This document shows positions 8,170-16,070 of a stretch of 64,000 nucleotides of DNA, in pieces. The position numbers and the translations under genes are program-made. The notes under the pieces were generated by a model that worked only from the letters and a program-made list of their open reading frames with translations, was not told where the DNA came from and searched no databases. Origin of the DNA: JACVRW01 sp963850205 (GTDB lineage Bacteria; Actinomycetota; Thermoleophilia; Solirubrobacterales; Thermoleophilaceae); the NCBI GenBank assembly GCA_963850205.1, contig CAWKKJ010000015.1, positions 310,001 through 374,000 on the forward strand, read 5' to 3'. Position 1 is the first letter of the stretch, and every line of letters begins with the position of its first letter.

Positions 8170-8489
8170 GTGGACCCGCAAGAGATCACCGAAGACTCGA
8201 GCATCCCGGTGCGCGGAACCTGCTCGACTCCGCGACGCTCCTCCGCCTCGCCTACAACGGATCAGACGGCTTCCCGCGAGTGATCCCGATCGGCTTCTAC
8301 TGGAACGGGAACCAGATCGTGGTCTGCACGGCGGCGACCGCGCCCAAGGTGAAGGCGCTGTCGTCGCGTCCGAGCGTCGCGATGACGATCGATGTAGCGG
8401 GCAGCCGGCGCGCCACGTCGCCGAACTTGACCTCGCTTTTCGTGGGAGTAGGCTGCCCGTCGGCGCCGCTTCCGCGCCTCACCTCCTGA
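8170..8489 (+). pseudogene. pyridoxamine 5'-phosphate oxidase-like (FMN split-barrel) remnant
   Basis: A GTG at 8170 with GAAAGGAAG upstream opens VDPQEITEDSSIPVR. The frame then shifts at about 8213 into NLLDSATLLRLAYNGSDG, PRVIPIGFYWNGNQIVVCT and KVKALSSRPSVAMTIDV, which is the N-terminal half of an FMN-binding split-barrel domain. After about 80 residues homology stops, and the frame ends at 8489 in unrelated sequence. The C-terminal half of the barrel is missing, so the gene is both frameshifted and truncated. It begins about 20 nt after the ECF42 gene, suggesting it was once a third member of that operon. Confidence 0.65.
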
Positions 8490-8633
8490 CCGGGCGCCCA
8501 CGCCGCCCGGCCGTGCGGAGGCAAAGGGGATGCCGGTCCTCGGAGCACCAGCAGAGCCTCGATTATCCGTGCCCCGGCGGGCGGCGCGGGCGCGTGGGTC
8601 CCCCGCCGCCGGATGCCGGAGGAGGACCCACCG

Positions 8634-9906
8634 ATGACCGAGAGCAAGCACTTGAAGGCCCGCATCCGTGCGCGCATGGCCCGCACCGGGGAGCGCTACA
8701 CGACGGCGCGCCGCCACATCGTCGCCACGGACGCGCCCAGCCCGGTGGTCGACCACGGCTGGACGCTGCGCGGCGGCGTCCACCCCGATACGGCCGCCGT
8801 TTCGAACGTGCTGGCCCACCACGGCGCCGGCGTGTCCGAGGCGATGGTGCTCGGGATCGGCGGCGGCCTCGGCGCCGGCTACATCCTGTGGGAGTTCGAG
8901 GTCCACGACACCCCCACGCTCGTGCTCGGCTTCCGCAACCAGTGGCAGTACCCGGGGCGCTGGGCCGCGAAGACGCTGAAGCGCCTCGGCATCCCGTTCG
9001 CGCTGCACGAGACGCGTGGCGCGCGGGGCGCCGCCCAGCGCCTCGACGCGGCGCTGGCCGCCGGCCGGCCCGCGGTCGCGACGGTCGACCGCCAGGAGAT
9101 CGGCTTCTGGCACCTGCCGAAGCATCTTTCGGGCCGTGCCGGCTATCCGGTCGTCGTGTACGGGAGTGAGCGCGACCGGATGCGCATCGACGACCGCAAC
9201 CTCGCACCGCTCACGGTCGAGCGCACACGCCTCGACGCCGCCCGCGCGCGCATCGGCTCCTTCAAGCACCGGCTCGTCGTCCCTGAGCCGGTCGGGGCGC
9301 TCGGCGAGGAGACGCTGCGGGCGGCGGTGCGGGCAGGGCTCGCCGACGCCGCGGAGCACCTCGCCGCCCGCTCGGACTCCTTCGGCCTGCCCGCCTGGCG
9401 CAAGTGGGCGCGGATGCTCGTCGATACTCGCAACGCGAAGGCGTGGCCGCGCGTGTTCGCCGACGGCAAGGGGCTCGTCGGCGCGCTGCTCGCGGCTTAC
9501 GAGGGCATCGAGCCGGTTGGCACCTACGGGGGCCACCTGCGCGGGCTGTACGCGACGTTCCTCGACGAGGCTGCGGCGCTGCTGGAGGAGCCGCGGCTGG
9601 CGGGCGCCGCGGCCGCCTACCGCGAGCTCGCCGGGCTCTGGCACTCCCTGGCCGAGCTCGCGCTGCCTGTTGGAGGTCGCGGAGCTCGCGGCGCTGCGCG
9701 AGGAGCTGGCCGCGGTGCATGAGAGCGTCGTCGCCCGTGGCGACGCGGGCGCCGCGGAGGCCGCCGACGCCGCCGCGCGGCTGTGGGAGCTGCGGGCGCG
9801 GCTGGACGCGGACCCGCCGGCCGACGGCGACTTCGGCCGCTTGAGCGCGACAGTGGCGGAAATCCACGGGGCTGAGGTGGCGGCCGCCGCGCTGCTGGCG
9901 CGCTGA
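8634..9906 (+). CDS. BtrH N-terminal/DUF4872 domain protein, frameshifted near the C-terminus
   Basis: Starts at the ATG at 8634 with GGAGGAGG about 8 nt upstream. The first 345 residues contain the BtrH_N-type peptidase-like fold (GGVHPDTAAVSNVLAHHG, GIGGGLGAGYILWEFE, then FALHETRGARGAAQRLDAAL) followed by a DUF4872-like helical segment (FGLPAWRKWARMLVDT, then YATFLDEAAALLEE). At about 9666 the frame changes: LAELALP in one frame continues as LLEVAELAALREELA in another, ending at 9906. Restored length is about 424 residues. BtrH is an acyl-transferring enzyme of butirosin synthesis, but most members of this domain family, including this one, have no known substrate. No biosynthetic genes lie nearby. 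The break may be a sequence error. Confidence 0.7.
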
Positions 9907-9944
9907 GGGCGCGAGGGTCGAATCCGGGGCTCGTCGGGGTGATC

Positions 9945-9964
9945 CCAAGCGTACGATCGCTTGG
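9945..9964. promoter_or_regulatory. 20-bp palindrome, operator-like
   Basis: CCAAGCG-TACGAT-CGCTTGG: two perfect 7-bp arms around a 6-bp centre, lying in the 135-bp gap upstream of the DHFR-like/SRPBCC pair. A hairpin this short without a T-tract is a poor terminator, and the symmetry suits a dimeric repressor. No regulator gene is adjacent. Confidence 0.4.
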
Positions 9965-10076
9965 AGCGCCTGCGACGATGAGTTCTCGTCTCGCGATCAG
10001 TCTCTAACGGCGAAACGCTCCGCAGAAGGAAGGAGAGCCCGATGTCGAGCCCGAGGGTGGACCTCACCCTGAAGCC

Positions 10077-10631
10077 ATGCTGATCTACTCGATGAGCGTC
10101 TCGGTGGACGGCTTCATCAACGACCGCGAGGGCGCGTTCGAGTGGGGGGCCCCGAGCGACGAGCTGTTCCGCTTCCACACCGCGTCGGTAAGCGAGCTCG
10201 GCGGCTATCTGCTCGGCCGCAGGCTCTACGAGACGATGCTGGTGTGGGAGACGGACCCGTCGCTGCGCGACAACGAGCTCAGGGCCGCGTTCGCCGACCT
10301 CTGGTGCGCGATCCCGAAGGTCGTCTTCAGCCGCACGCTCGACAGCGTCCAGGGCAACGCCCGGCTCGCCGAGGCGTCGCTGGCCGAGGAGGCCGCCGCG
10401 GCGCTCGACGCGGCTGACAAGGACGTCGCGATCGGTGGCGCCGGCTTGGCCGCGCAGGCGATCGAGTTCGGCCTGATCGACGAGCTGCGCATGTTCCGCT
10501 ATCCGGTCGTCATCGGCGGCGGCACGCCGTTCCTCCCGGCGGTCACCGAAGACGTCCCGCTGGACCTGGTCGAGACCAGGACGTTCGGCTCGCGCGTGAT
10601 CTACGAGCGTTACGGGCGCGCCTCGCGATGA
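10077..10631 (+). CDS. dihydrofolate reductase-like (RibD C-terminal family) protein
   Basis: 184 residues covering one RibD_C/DHFR-like reductase domain: MLIYSMSVSVDGFINDREG at the start, GGYLLGRRLYETM, the nucleotide-loop segment DVAIGGAGLAAQAIE, and LIDELRMFRYPVVIGGGTPF near the end. Members of this stand-alone family bind NADPH; few have known substrates and true folate reduction is doubtful. The ATG at 10077 has only a weak ribosome site, but a 13-codon open frame (10042-10083) with AAGGAGAG in front ends across this start, so translation may be coupled to it. The last codons overlap the next gene by 4 nt (ATGA), so the two proteins are co-expressed. Pairing with SRPBCC proteins is common in actinobacteria. 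Confidence 0.88.
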   Translation: MLIYSMSVSVDGFINDREGAFEWGAPSDELFRFHTASVSELGGYLLGRRLYETMLVWETDPSLRDNELRAAFADLWCAIPKVVFSRTLDSVQGNARLAEASLAEEAAAALDAADKDVAIGGAGLAAQAIEFGLIDELRMFRYPVVIGGGTPFLPAVTEDVPLDLVETRTFGSRVIYERYGRASR

Positions 10632-11089
10632 GTCGGACCGACACCGCCATCCGAGTCATCAGCGCCCCGCCGGACAGGGTGTACGCCGCGCTGACCGACC
10701 CCGACGCGCTTGCCGTGTGGCTACCGCCGGAGGGGATGACCGGCCGGTTCGAGCACTTCGATGCGCGTCCCGGCGGGTCCTACCGACTGGTCCTGACCTA
10801 CGCGGACGGGTCGGCCGCGCGCGGGAAGTCCGCCGCCGACTCCGACGTGGTCGACGCGCGGTTCGTCGAAATCGTCCCGGGTGCGCGGGTCGTACAGCAG
10901 ATCGAGTTCGTGTCCGAGGACCCCGCCTTTCACGGCACGATGACCATGACATGGGAGGTTACCGCCGTCGACGCCGGATCACGCGTCGATATCAGGGCCG
11001 AGGATGTGCCCGACGGGATCACCGCTGCAGATCACGCGGCGGGATTGTCGTCCTCGCTGGACAATCTCGCCGCGTACGTTGAGCGCTGA
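10628..11089 (+). CDS. SRPBCC (AHSA1/START-like) domain protein
   Basis: 153 residues, a single SRPBCC hydrophobic-pocket domain. It shows the family opening TAIRVISAPPDRVYAALTDP followed by LAVWLPPEGMTGRF, the central strand SYRLVLTYADGS, the segment VEIVPGARVVQQIEF, and the closing long helix at HAAGLSSSLDNLAAYVER. AHSA1-like proteins of this size usually bind small hydrophobic ligands; none can be assigned. The start overlaps the stop of the DHFR-like gene by 4 nt. It is convergent with the PAP2 gene, with only 39 nt between and no clear terminator. Confidence 0.9.
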   Translation: MSRTDTAIRVISAPPDRVYAALTDPDALAVWLPPEGMTGRFEHFDARPGGSYRLVLTYADGSAARGKSAADSDVVDARFVEIVPGARVVQQIEFVSEDPAFHGTMTMTWEVTAVDAGSRVDIRAEDVPDGITAADHAAGLSSSLDNLAAYVER

Positions 11090-11128
11090 GCGCAGGCTTT
11101 CCTCGCAGCCAGAGTGCTTGGGACCACC

Positions 11129-11698
11129 TCAGCCAGACCGCGCCCGCGTCAGCGCCGCCGACGTCAGCGGCGCCACTGAGCTCCCGATCAGCGCCCCCAC
11201 GATCACGTCCCCCGGGTAGTGCACCCCGGTGTGGATGCGCGAGTAGGCGACCAGGGCGGCGGCGAACTGGAGCGGCACCGACGCCGGCATCACGTCGGCC
11301 ACGCCCCCGGCGAAGGCGAAGGCCGAGGCGGAGTGGCCGGAGGGAAAGGATGTCGACCGGGGCATCGGCACCTGGCGGGCGATCGGCACCCGGTGGGCGA
11401 GGCGGTCGGGCCGCCGCCGCCCGCCGAGCGGCTTGGCCACAAGGTTGACCAGCGCCGATGTGGCGGCGACAGCGGCCAGGCCGTTGACCGCCGCCCGGCG
11501 GCCGCGCGGGCCGGTCAGCGCCAGCGCGCCGGCGGTGGCGATCCACAGCTTGGAGTGGTCGGCCGCGCGGGAGAGCCGTTCGAAGTCGCGGTCCAGATCG
11601 GGGGTGTCGGTTGCCGCGATCGCCCGGTACACCGCGAGATCGAGCGCCTCGAGTTGCCCGCGCCGGCCGGGCGGGCCGGTGTCCTGGTCGCTCGTCAT
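11129..11698 (-). CDS. PAP2-family phosphatase
   Basis: 189 residues with all three phosphatase signatures of the type-2 phosphatidic acid phosphatase family: KPLGGRRRP (K-x6-RP), PSGHSAS, and SRIHTGVHYPGD (SR-x5-H-x3-D). It has about four membrane segments, fewer than the six of classical lipid phosphatases, and catalysis is expected on the outer face of the membrane. Likely substrates are lipid phosphates such as undecaprenyl diphosphate or phosphatidic acid. It lies 33 nt downstream of the D-Ala-D-Ala carboxypeptidase gene on the same strand, which supports a role in envelope/peptidoglycan lipid recycling. Substrate is inferred. Confidence 0.88.
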   Translation of the reverse strand: MTSDQDTGPPGRRGQLEALDLAVYRAIAATDTPDLDRDFERLSRAADHSKLWIATAGALALTGPRGRRAAVNGLAAVAATSALVNLVAKPLGGRRRPDRLAHRVPIARQVPMPRSTSFPSGHSASAFAFAGGVADVMPASVPLQFAAALVAYSRIHTGVHYPGDVIVGALIGSSVAPLTSAALTRARSG

Positions 11699-11731
11699 CG
11701 GCCCGGCGATGCTATCCGCAGGCCGAATGTC

Positions 11732-12796
11732 CTACGAGCGGGCGAAGGCCTCGTCCAGCAGCCGGGGCGCCTGCCTGGACGGGTCACGTGAGTTGAGCAG
11801 CACCGCCGCGAGGCTGCGCCCGCCGCGGCGGACCACCCCCACGAAGCAGCGGCCGGCCTCGTTGTTGAAGCCGGTTTTCAGCCCGACCGTGCCGGCGTAG
11901 CCGACGCGCATCAGCGGGTTGTGCCCGTTGAGGTACAGGCGCCCGCCCTTGACCGGGAAGCGGAAGTCGACCTGGCGGCGGCGGGCGATACGCCGGATCC
12001 GGGGCCTGGACATGGCCAGGCGGGTGAGCACAGCGATGTCACGGGCGCACGAGCGGTTGGCGTACTCCAAGCCGTGCGAGGACACGAAGCGCGTGCAGCT
12101 CAGCCCCCAGCGCCGGGCCTGGCGGTTCATCGCCCGCACGAAGCGGCGCTCGTTGCCGGATACGTGGACCGCGAGCGCGATCGCCGCGTCGTTGCCCGAG
12201 ACCAGCAGCAGCCCGTTGAGCAGCGTCTCGAGGCGCACCCGCCTGCCCTTCGGCAGGAGGCCCACCCCCGATCCGCTGTAGCGCAGCGCGGCCGGGGTGA
12301 TACGAACGGGGTCGTCGGGCCGCGTGCGCTCGACCACGAGCAGCGCGGTCATGATCTTGGTGAGGCTGGCGATGGCGAGCGGCTCGACCGGATCGCGGCG
12401 CCACAGGACGTCGCCCGTCTTGAGGTCGAAGACGAGCCCCGCCCGCGGTGGCTTGCGGAAGGGCACGTGGAACGCGTCAACGCCCGCCAGAGGCACCTGC
12501 GGAACCGCCTCGGCCGGCGACAGCGGGGCAGGGGCGGGCGCCTCCTCCGGAAGCGGGGGAGCGCTCACCGCCAGCGGCGCGGCGGCCGCTCCGGTCGGCC
12601 GGTCGTCGGCCCGGAACGACAGGAAGGCCGCCGCCGCGACCGCCGCGGGCGCGAGCAGCAGCGCGAGCCCGACGAGCAGCCCGCCTCGTCGCCGGCGCCG
12701 GCGGCGCCGGCGTGCGCCACCGCTCAGCGGCGAGCGGGCGCTCCCCGGTTGCGCGCCGGAGCCGGGCACCGGCGGAGGGCCGGCCGTGCTACTCAT
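11732..12796 (-). CDS. D-alanyl-D-alanine carboxypeptidase (serine-type PBP, peptidase S11)
   Basis: 354 residues. A basic N-terminus with a run of Arg (about 29-37) precedes a membrane anchor at about 38-60 and a Pro/Ala-rich linker to about 105. The S11 domain follows with SLTK (active Ser144, Lys147), SGN at about 200, and KTG at about 307 (VGLKTGFNNEAGRC). It trims the terminal D-Ala from peptidoglycan stem peptides outside the membrane. The usual C-terminal beta-sandwich and membrane helix of DacA-type enzymes are absent; the N-terminal helix replaces them. Its start overlaps the stop of the 60-residue membrane protein gene, so it belongs to an operon with the rhomboid protease. Confidence 0.92.
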   Translation of the reverse strand: MSSTAGPPPVPGSGAQPGSARSPLSGGARRRRRRRRRGGLLVGLALLLAPAAVAAAAFLSFRADDRPTGAAAAPLAVSAPPLPEEAPAPAPLSPAEAVPQVPLAGVDAFHVPFRKPPRAGLVFDLKTGDVLWRRDPVEPLAIASLTKIMTALLVVERTRPDDPVRITPAALRYSGSGVGLLPKGRRVRLETLLNGLLLVSGNDAAIALAVHVSGNERRFVRAMNRQARRWGLSCTRFVSSHGLEYANRSCARDIAVLTRLAMSRPRIRRIARRRQVDFRFPVKGGRLYLNGHNPLMRVGYAGTVGLKTGFNNEAGRCFVGVVRRGGRSLAAVLLNSRDPSRQAPRLLDEAFARS

Positions 12797-12971
12797 CCGG
12801 CGGGGGCGGCGTGGTGAGCGCGCCCAGCACCCCGAACCCGAGCAGCGCCAGGACGATCAGGGACACGATTACGAGTATGTCGATCCCCTCGGCCACCGCC
12901 ACCTGGATCGTGAGCGCCCCGAGAAGGAAGATCACTACCAGGCTGCCCCCCAGCGCCGCCGTGCGCCCCAT
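12789..12971 (-). CDS. 60-residue membrane protein
   Basis: Two predicted membrane helices (GGSLVVIFLLGALTIQVAVA and ILVIVSLIVLALLGFGVLGA) joined by a short loop, with a Pro-rich tail. The ATG at 12971 overlaps the stop of the rhomboid gene (ATGA), and its own stop overlaps the start of the carboxypeptidase gene, so it is translated between them. I do not recognise a family. Tight coupling on both sides argues that it is a real gene, perhaps a small membrane partner of one of its neighbours. Confidence 0.75.
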   Translation of the reverse strand: MGRTAALGGSLVVIFLLGALTIQVAVAEGIDILVIVSLIVLALLGFGVLGALTTPPPPDE

Positions 12972-13756
12972 CAGTACACCGGCAGCCTGCTCTGGGCGTC
13001 GTAGTCCTCGTGCACCCGGTTGGCGAACAGCTTGATCAGGGCCAGGCCGAACACGAACCCGCCGATGTGGGCGAAGTAGGCCACCCCCCCGCTGCCGCCC
13101 AGGGGCTCGGCCAGGTTGCTCGCGCCGTAGAAGACCTGGAGCAAGAACCACAGGCCGAGCACCACCAGAGCGGGCAGCTCGATGATGGTGAAGATGATGA
13201 TGATGAACACTAGGGTGACCACCCGAGCGCGCGGATAGAGCACCGCGTAGCCCCCCAGCACGGCGGCGATGGCGCCGCTGGCCCCGACCGTGGGAACGGT
13301 GGCGCTCGGGTCGATCGCGACCTGGGCGAGCAGGGCCGCGACGCCGCCGAGCAGATAGAAGGCCGCGAACCGGAAGCGCCCCATCGAGTCCTCGATGTTC
13401 CCCCCGAAGATCCACAGGAACAGCATGTTCCCTCCGAGGTGGAGCAGGCTGCCGTGCATGAACATCGACGTGAACACGGTCACCCACCAGGGGGCCTGGT
13501 CGGGGGCCTCGCCCTGCACTCCTTCCTGGTCCTCGCAGACCACCTGCCCGGTGGAAGCCTCGATGCCGCAGTCGGACCCGGGGTGCGTGATCTCGAAGGG
13601 AATGGCGCCGTACTCGAGCACGCGCTCGTCCCCCTTCTCGCCCAGGTTCCAGAGGCCGCCCTCGAACAGGAAATAGACGAGGCAGCAGGCCACGATGACG
13701 ACCAGGGTGAGCACCGGCGGCCGCCGGAGGGGGATGTTGTCCTTGAGCGGGAACAC
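12971..13756 (-). CDS. rhomboid-family intramembrane serine protease
   Basis: 261 residues. The rhomboid core is complete: HGSLLHLGGNMLFLWIFGG in the second core helix (with the His and Asn of the oxyanion region), the catalytic Ser in TVGASGAIAAVLGGY, and the catalytic His in AYFAHIGGFVFGLAL. About six or seven membrane helices are visible. A 60-residue extracellular insert after the first helix (about 35-90) contains two Cys. Rhomboids cleave transmembrane segments of other proteins; no substrate is obvious, though the coupled 60-residue membrane protein is a candidate partner. First gene of an operon with that protein, the carboxypeptidase and probably the PAP2 phosphatase. Confidence 0.93.
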   Translation of the reverse strand: MFPLKDNIPLRRPPVLTLVVIVACCLVYFLFEGGLWNLGEKGDERVLEYGAIPFEITHPGSDCGIEASTGQVVCEDQEGVQGEAPDQAPWWVTVFTSMFMHGSLLHLGGNMLFLWIFGGNIEDSMGRFRFAAFYLLGGVAALLAQVAIDPSATVPTVGASGAIAAVLGGYAVLYPRARVVTLVFIIIIFTIIELPALVVLGLWFLLQVFYGASNLAEPLGGSGGVAYFAHIGGFVFGLALIKLFANRVHEDYDAQSRLPVY

Positions 13757-13790
13757 TCAGCGAGCGCGGAGCGCCTCGATATGTGGGCGT

Positions 13791-14750
13791 TCAGGCGCTG
13801 GCCGCGGCGGCGTCACCGGCCTGGCCCCGGGCCTGCTCGAGCGTATGGTCGGCGTGGTAGCTCGAGCGCACCAGCGGCCCGGCGGCCACGGAGTCGAAGC
13901 CCAGGTCATAGGCCGCGCGCTCCAGCTCGGCGAACTCGTCCGGGTGCCAGTAGCGCACCACGGGAAGGTGGTCGCGGGTGGGGCGCAGGTACTGGCCCAC
14001 GGTGAGCACCTGCACGCCGTGGTCGCGCAGGATGCCGAAGGCCTCCACCAGCTCCTGCTTGGTCTCCCCCAGCCCGGTCATCAGGCCGGACTTGGTCACC
14101 ACCTCGTCGCCGCCCATCTCCTTGGCGTTGCGCAACACCCGGCAGGAACGCAAAAAGCGCGAGCCCCGCCGGGCCAACGGGTAGAGCCGTGGGACGGTCT
14201 CCACGTTGTGGTTGAACACGTCCGGCCGCTCGGCGATCACGCGCGCCAGGGGCATCTCCTGGCCCCGGAAGTCGGGGGTCAGCACCTCGACCCGGCACTC
14301 CGGCGCCAGCCGGCGGATCGAGCGGATCACCCCCACGAAGGCGGTGGAGCCGAGATCGGGCAGATCATCGCGATCGACGCTGGTCACCACGGCGTGGCGC
14401 AGGCCCATCCGCTTCACCGACTGGGCCACCCGCAGCGGCTCGAGCGGATCGTTGTGGGTCGGCTTGCCCGTCTTGACGTTGCAGAAGCCGCAGCGGCGCG
14501 TGCAGGTGTCACCCAGGATCATGAAGGTGGCGGTGCCGCGCTCCCAGCACTCCCCGATGTTGGGGCAGGCCGCCTCCTGGCAGACGGTGTGCAGGCCCTG
14601 GCCCTCGATCATCGTGCGCAGCTCGCGGTACTGCGGCCCGCCGGGCGCCGGCCGCTTGAACCACTCGGGCTTCCTGTCGCGGAACGGGCGCACCTCGCCC
14701 ATCTCCAGCACCCGGGCCCCGCCGGGATTCGCGCGGGAGCGAGTGCTCAC
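13791..14750 (-). CDS. lipA: lipoyl synthase
   Basis: 319 residues from a GTG at 14750 that overlaps the lipB stop by 4 nt; an ATG 16 codons later (14702) is possible. Radical SAM enzyme that inserts two sulfurs into protein-bound octanoyl groups. The auxiliary iron-sulfur cluster is bound by the Cys set in TVCQEAACPNIGECW, and the radical SAM cluster by the CTRRCGFCNV motif. Other family segments are TSVDRDDLPDLGS, NHNVETVPRLY, TKSGLMTGLGE and the C-terminal GPLVRSSYHA, including the Ser that ligates the auxiliary cluster. With lipB it lipoylates the E2 protein encoded at 47.7-49.1 kb. Confidence 0.96.
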   Translation of the reverse strand: MSTRSRANPGGARVLEMGEVRPFRDRKPEWFKRPAPGGPQYRELRTMIEGQGLHTVCQEAACPNIGECWERGTATFMILGDTCTRRCGFCNVKTGKPTHNDPLEPLRVAQSVKRMGLRHAVVTSVDRDDLPDLGSTAFVGVIRSIRRLAPECRVEVLTPDFRGQEMPLARVIAERPDVFNHNVETVPRLYPLARRGSRFLRSCRVLRNAKEMGGDEVVTKSGLMTGLGETKQELVEAFGILRDHGVQVLTVGQYLRPTRDHLPVVRYWHPDEFAELERAAYDLGFDSVAAGPLVRSSYHADHTLEQARGQAGDAAAASA

Positions 14751-15427
14751 GCCGCGATCACCTCGCGCTCGAGCAGCCGTCGCGAGGACACGAGGCGCTG
14801 GCGGCGCCCGAAGGCGGCGGCGAAGCGGTAGGCGAGCCGGCGGCGGAAGCAGGGCAGCGAGCCGGCTCGCCCGGTCTCCCGCGCGACCGAGGTCATCCGC
14901 ACCTGGTCGATCCCGCAGGGCACGATCCAGCCGAAGGGCTCGAGGTCGTTGTCCACGTTGACCGCCAAGCCGTGCGTGGTGACGCCGCTCGACACACGCA
15001 CGCCGATGGACGCGATCTTGGCGTCGCCGGTCCACACCCCGGTGAAGGGCGTCTCACGAACCTCCGCTTCGATTCCCTCATCATCCAAGGCGTCCACGAT
15101 GGCCTGCTCCATGGTGTGTACGAAGTCGGCCACGCGGTCGATCGCCATGATCGGGTAGGCCACCAGCTGGCCGGGCCCGTGGTAAGTCACCCGGCCGCCG
15201 CGATCGGTGGGGCAGACCTCGATGCCCCGCTCCCGGTACCACTCCTCGCCCAGCGGGAGGTCCTCCGCCTCGGAGCGCTTGCCCAGGGTGTAGACGGGGG
15301 GATGCTCGAGCACCAGGAGCAGGTCGGGGATGTCCCCGGCCCGCCTCCGCTCGCGCAGCTCCTCCTGGAGGGCGAGGCCCTCGCCGTAGGGCATGAGACC
15401 CAGGTGGGTGACCCACAGATCGCTCAC
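14747..15427 (-). CDS. lipB: octanoyltransferase
   Basis: About 226 residues from a GTG at 15427 (VSDLWVTHLGLMPYGEGLAL). Transfers octanoate from acyl carrier protein to lipoyl domains. Family motifs are LLVLEHPPVYTLGKRS, the RGGRVTYHGPGQLVAYPI block that forms the acyl pocket and contributes the catalytic Lys/His environment, KIASIGVRVSSGVTTHGLAVNVD and PFGWIVPCGI, with the active Cys in PCGI. The start is unusual in lying one nucleotide from the start of the divergent membrane-protein gene, so any promoter must lie inside that gene. The stop overlaps the lipA start. Alternative start at the internal ATG (MPYGEG) would shorten it by 11 residues. Confidence 0.94.
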   Translation of the reverse strand: MSDLWVTHLGLMPYGEGLALQEELRERRRAGDIPDLLLVLEHPPVYTLGKRSEAEDLPLGEEWYRERGIEVCPTDRGGRVTYHGPGQLVAYPIMAIDRVADFVHTMEQAIVDALDDEGIEAEVRETPFTGVWTGDAKIASIGVRVSSGVTTHGLAVNVDNDLEPFGWIVPCGIDQVRMTSVARETGRAGSLPCFRRRLAYRFAAAFGRRQRLVSSRRLLEREVIAA

Positions 15428-15428
15428 G

Positions 15429-16070
15429 ATGACCAAGGCTACTCTCCGGTTCGTGAACCGCGAGGAGCGCTTCTGGCCGGCCAGGATGCGCTGGCGGCTG
15501 CGCGGCGCATGGATGTGGCCCACCTTCATCGCGGTCACCGTTCTCGACGGGTTGATCCTGCATCTGCTGCCCCCGGTGGGGACCGGCGTCGACCTGATCC
15601 CCGGGATGCTGCTGGCCGTGTTCGGGAACCTGTTCCTCATCGGCGTGGTGGCGCCCTGGCTCGGCCGCCGGCTCTGGCGGCGCCGGTCCGACGCCCAGGC
15701 GGGGGCGCCCCCGAAGGCCCAGCTGGAGGTGCTCGCCGACCGGGTCGGCACCGGCCTCCTGCTCGCCGGCGTGGGCGGGGTGCTCGCGGCCGGTCTGGCC
15801 GCGCGGCCCGTCGTCGTCTCCGAGACCGAGGACACCGAGCGCAACGCCAAGGCCTTTCGCGCCTTGATCCTGCGCTCCAACGACCCGGAGCTGATCCGCA
15901 ACCTGGAGACGGCAAACACAATCCGCCTGCGCGAGGACTACTTCCGCACCTGCGTGGCCCGCGACGATCGCCGGCGCTACTTCTGCGCCTTCATCGACAC
16001 GGCCACCAGGCCCGCCCGGGTGCGGACGGACGGGAGCGCGCAGCCGAACTCGGCCTACCGCGTGTTCTGA
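15429..16070 (+). CDS. hypothetical membrane protein
   Basis: 213 residues from the ATG at 15429. Three membrane helices are visible (about 29-45, 50-72 and 100-122, the last GLLLAGVGGVLAAGLAA). A C-terminal soluble domain contains ALILRSNDPELIRNLE and LREDYFRTCVARDDRRRYFCAF, with two Cys that could pair outside the membrane. No family is recognised. The start is separated by one nucleotide from the divergent lipB start, and the last 16 nt overlap the convergent sulfatase gene, so it is packed tightly on both sides. A longer frame reaches back to 15393 but would begin inside lipB. Confidence 0.75.
   Translation: MTKATLRFVNREERFWPARMRWRLRGAWMWPTFIAVTVLDGLILHLLPPVGTGVDLIPGMLLAVFGNLFLIGVVAPWLGRRLWRRRSDAQAGAPPKAQLEVLADRVGTGLLLAGVGGVLAAGLAARPVVVSETEDTERNAKAFRALILRSNDPELIRNLETANTIRLREDYFRTCVARDDRRRYFCAFIDTATRPARVRTDGSAQPNSAYRVF

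Noticed and set aside
8262..10178. 638-codon minus-strand frame over the BtrH_N gene
   Set aside because: Antisense shadow; the plus strand carries recognisable domains with a ribosome site, this one has none.
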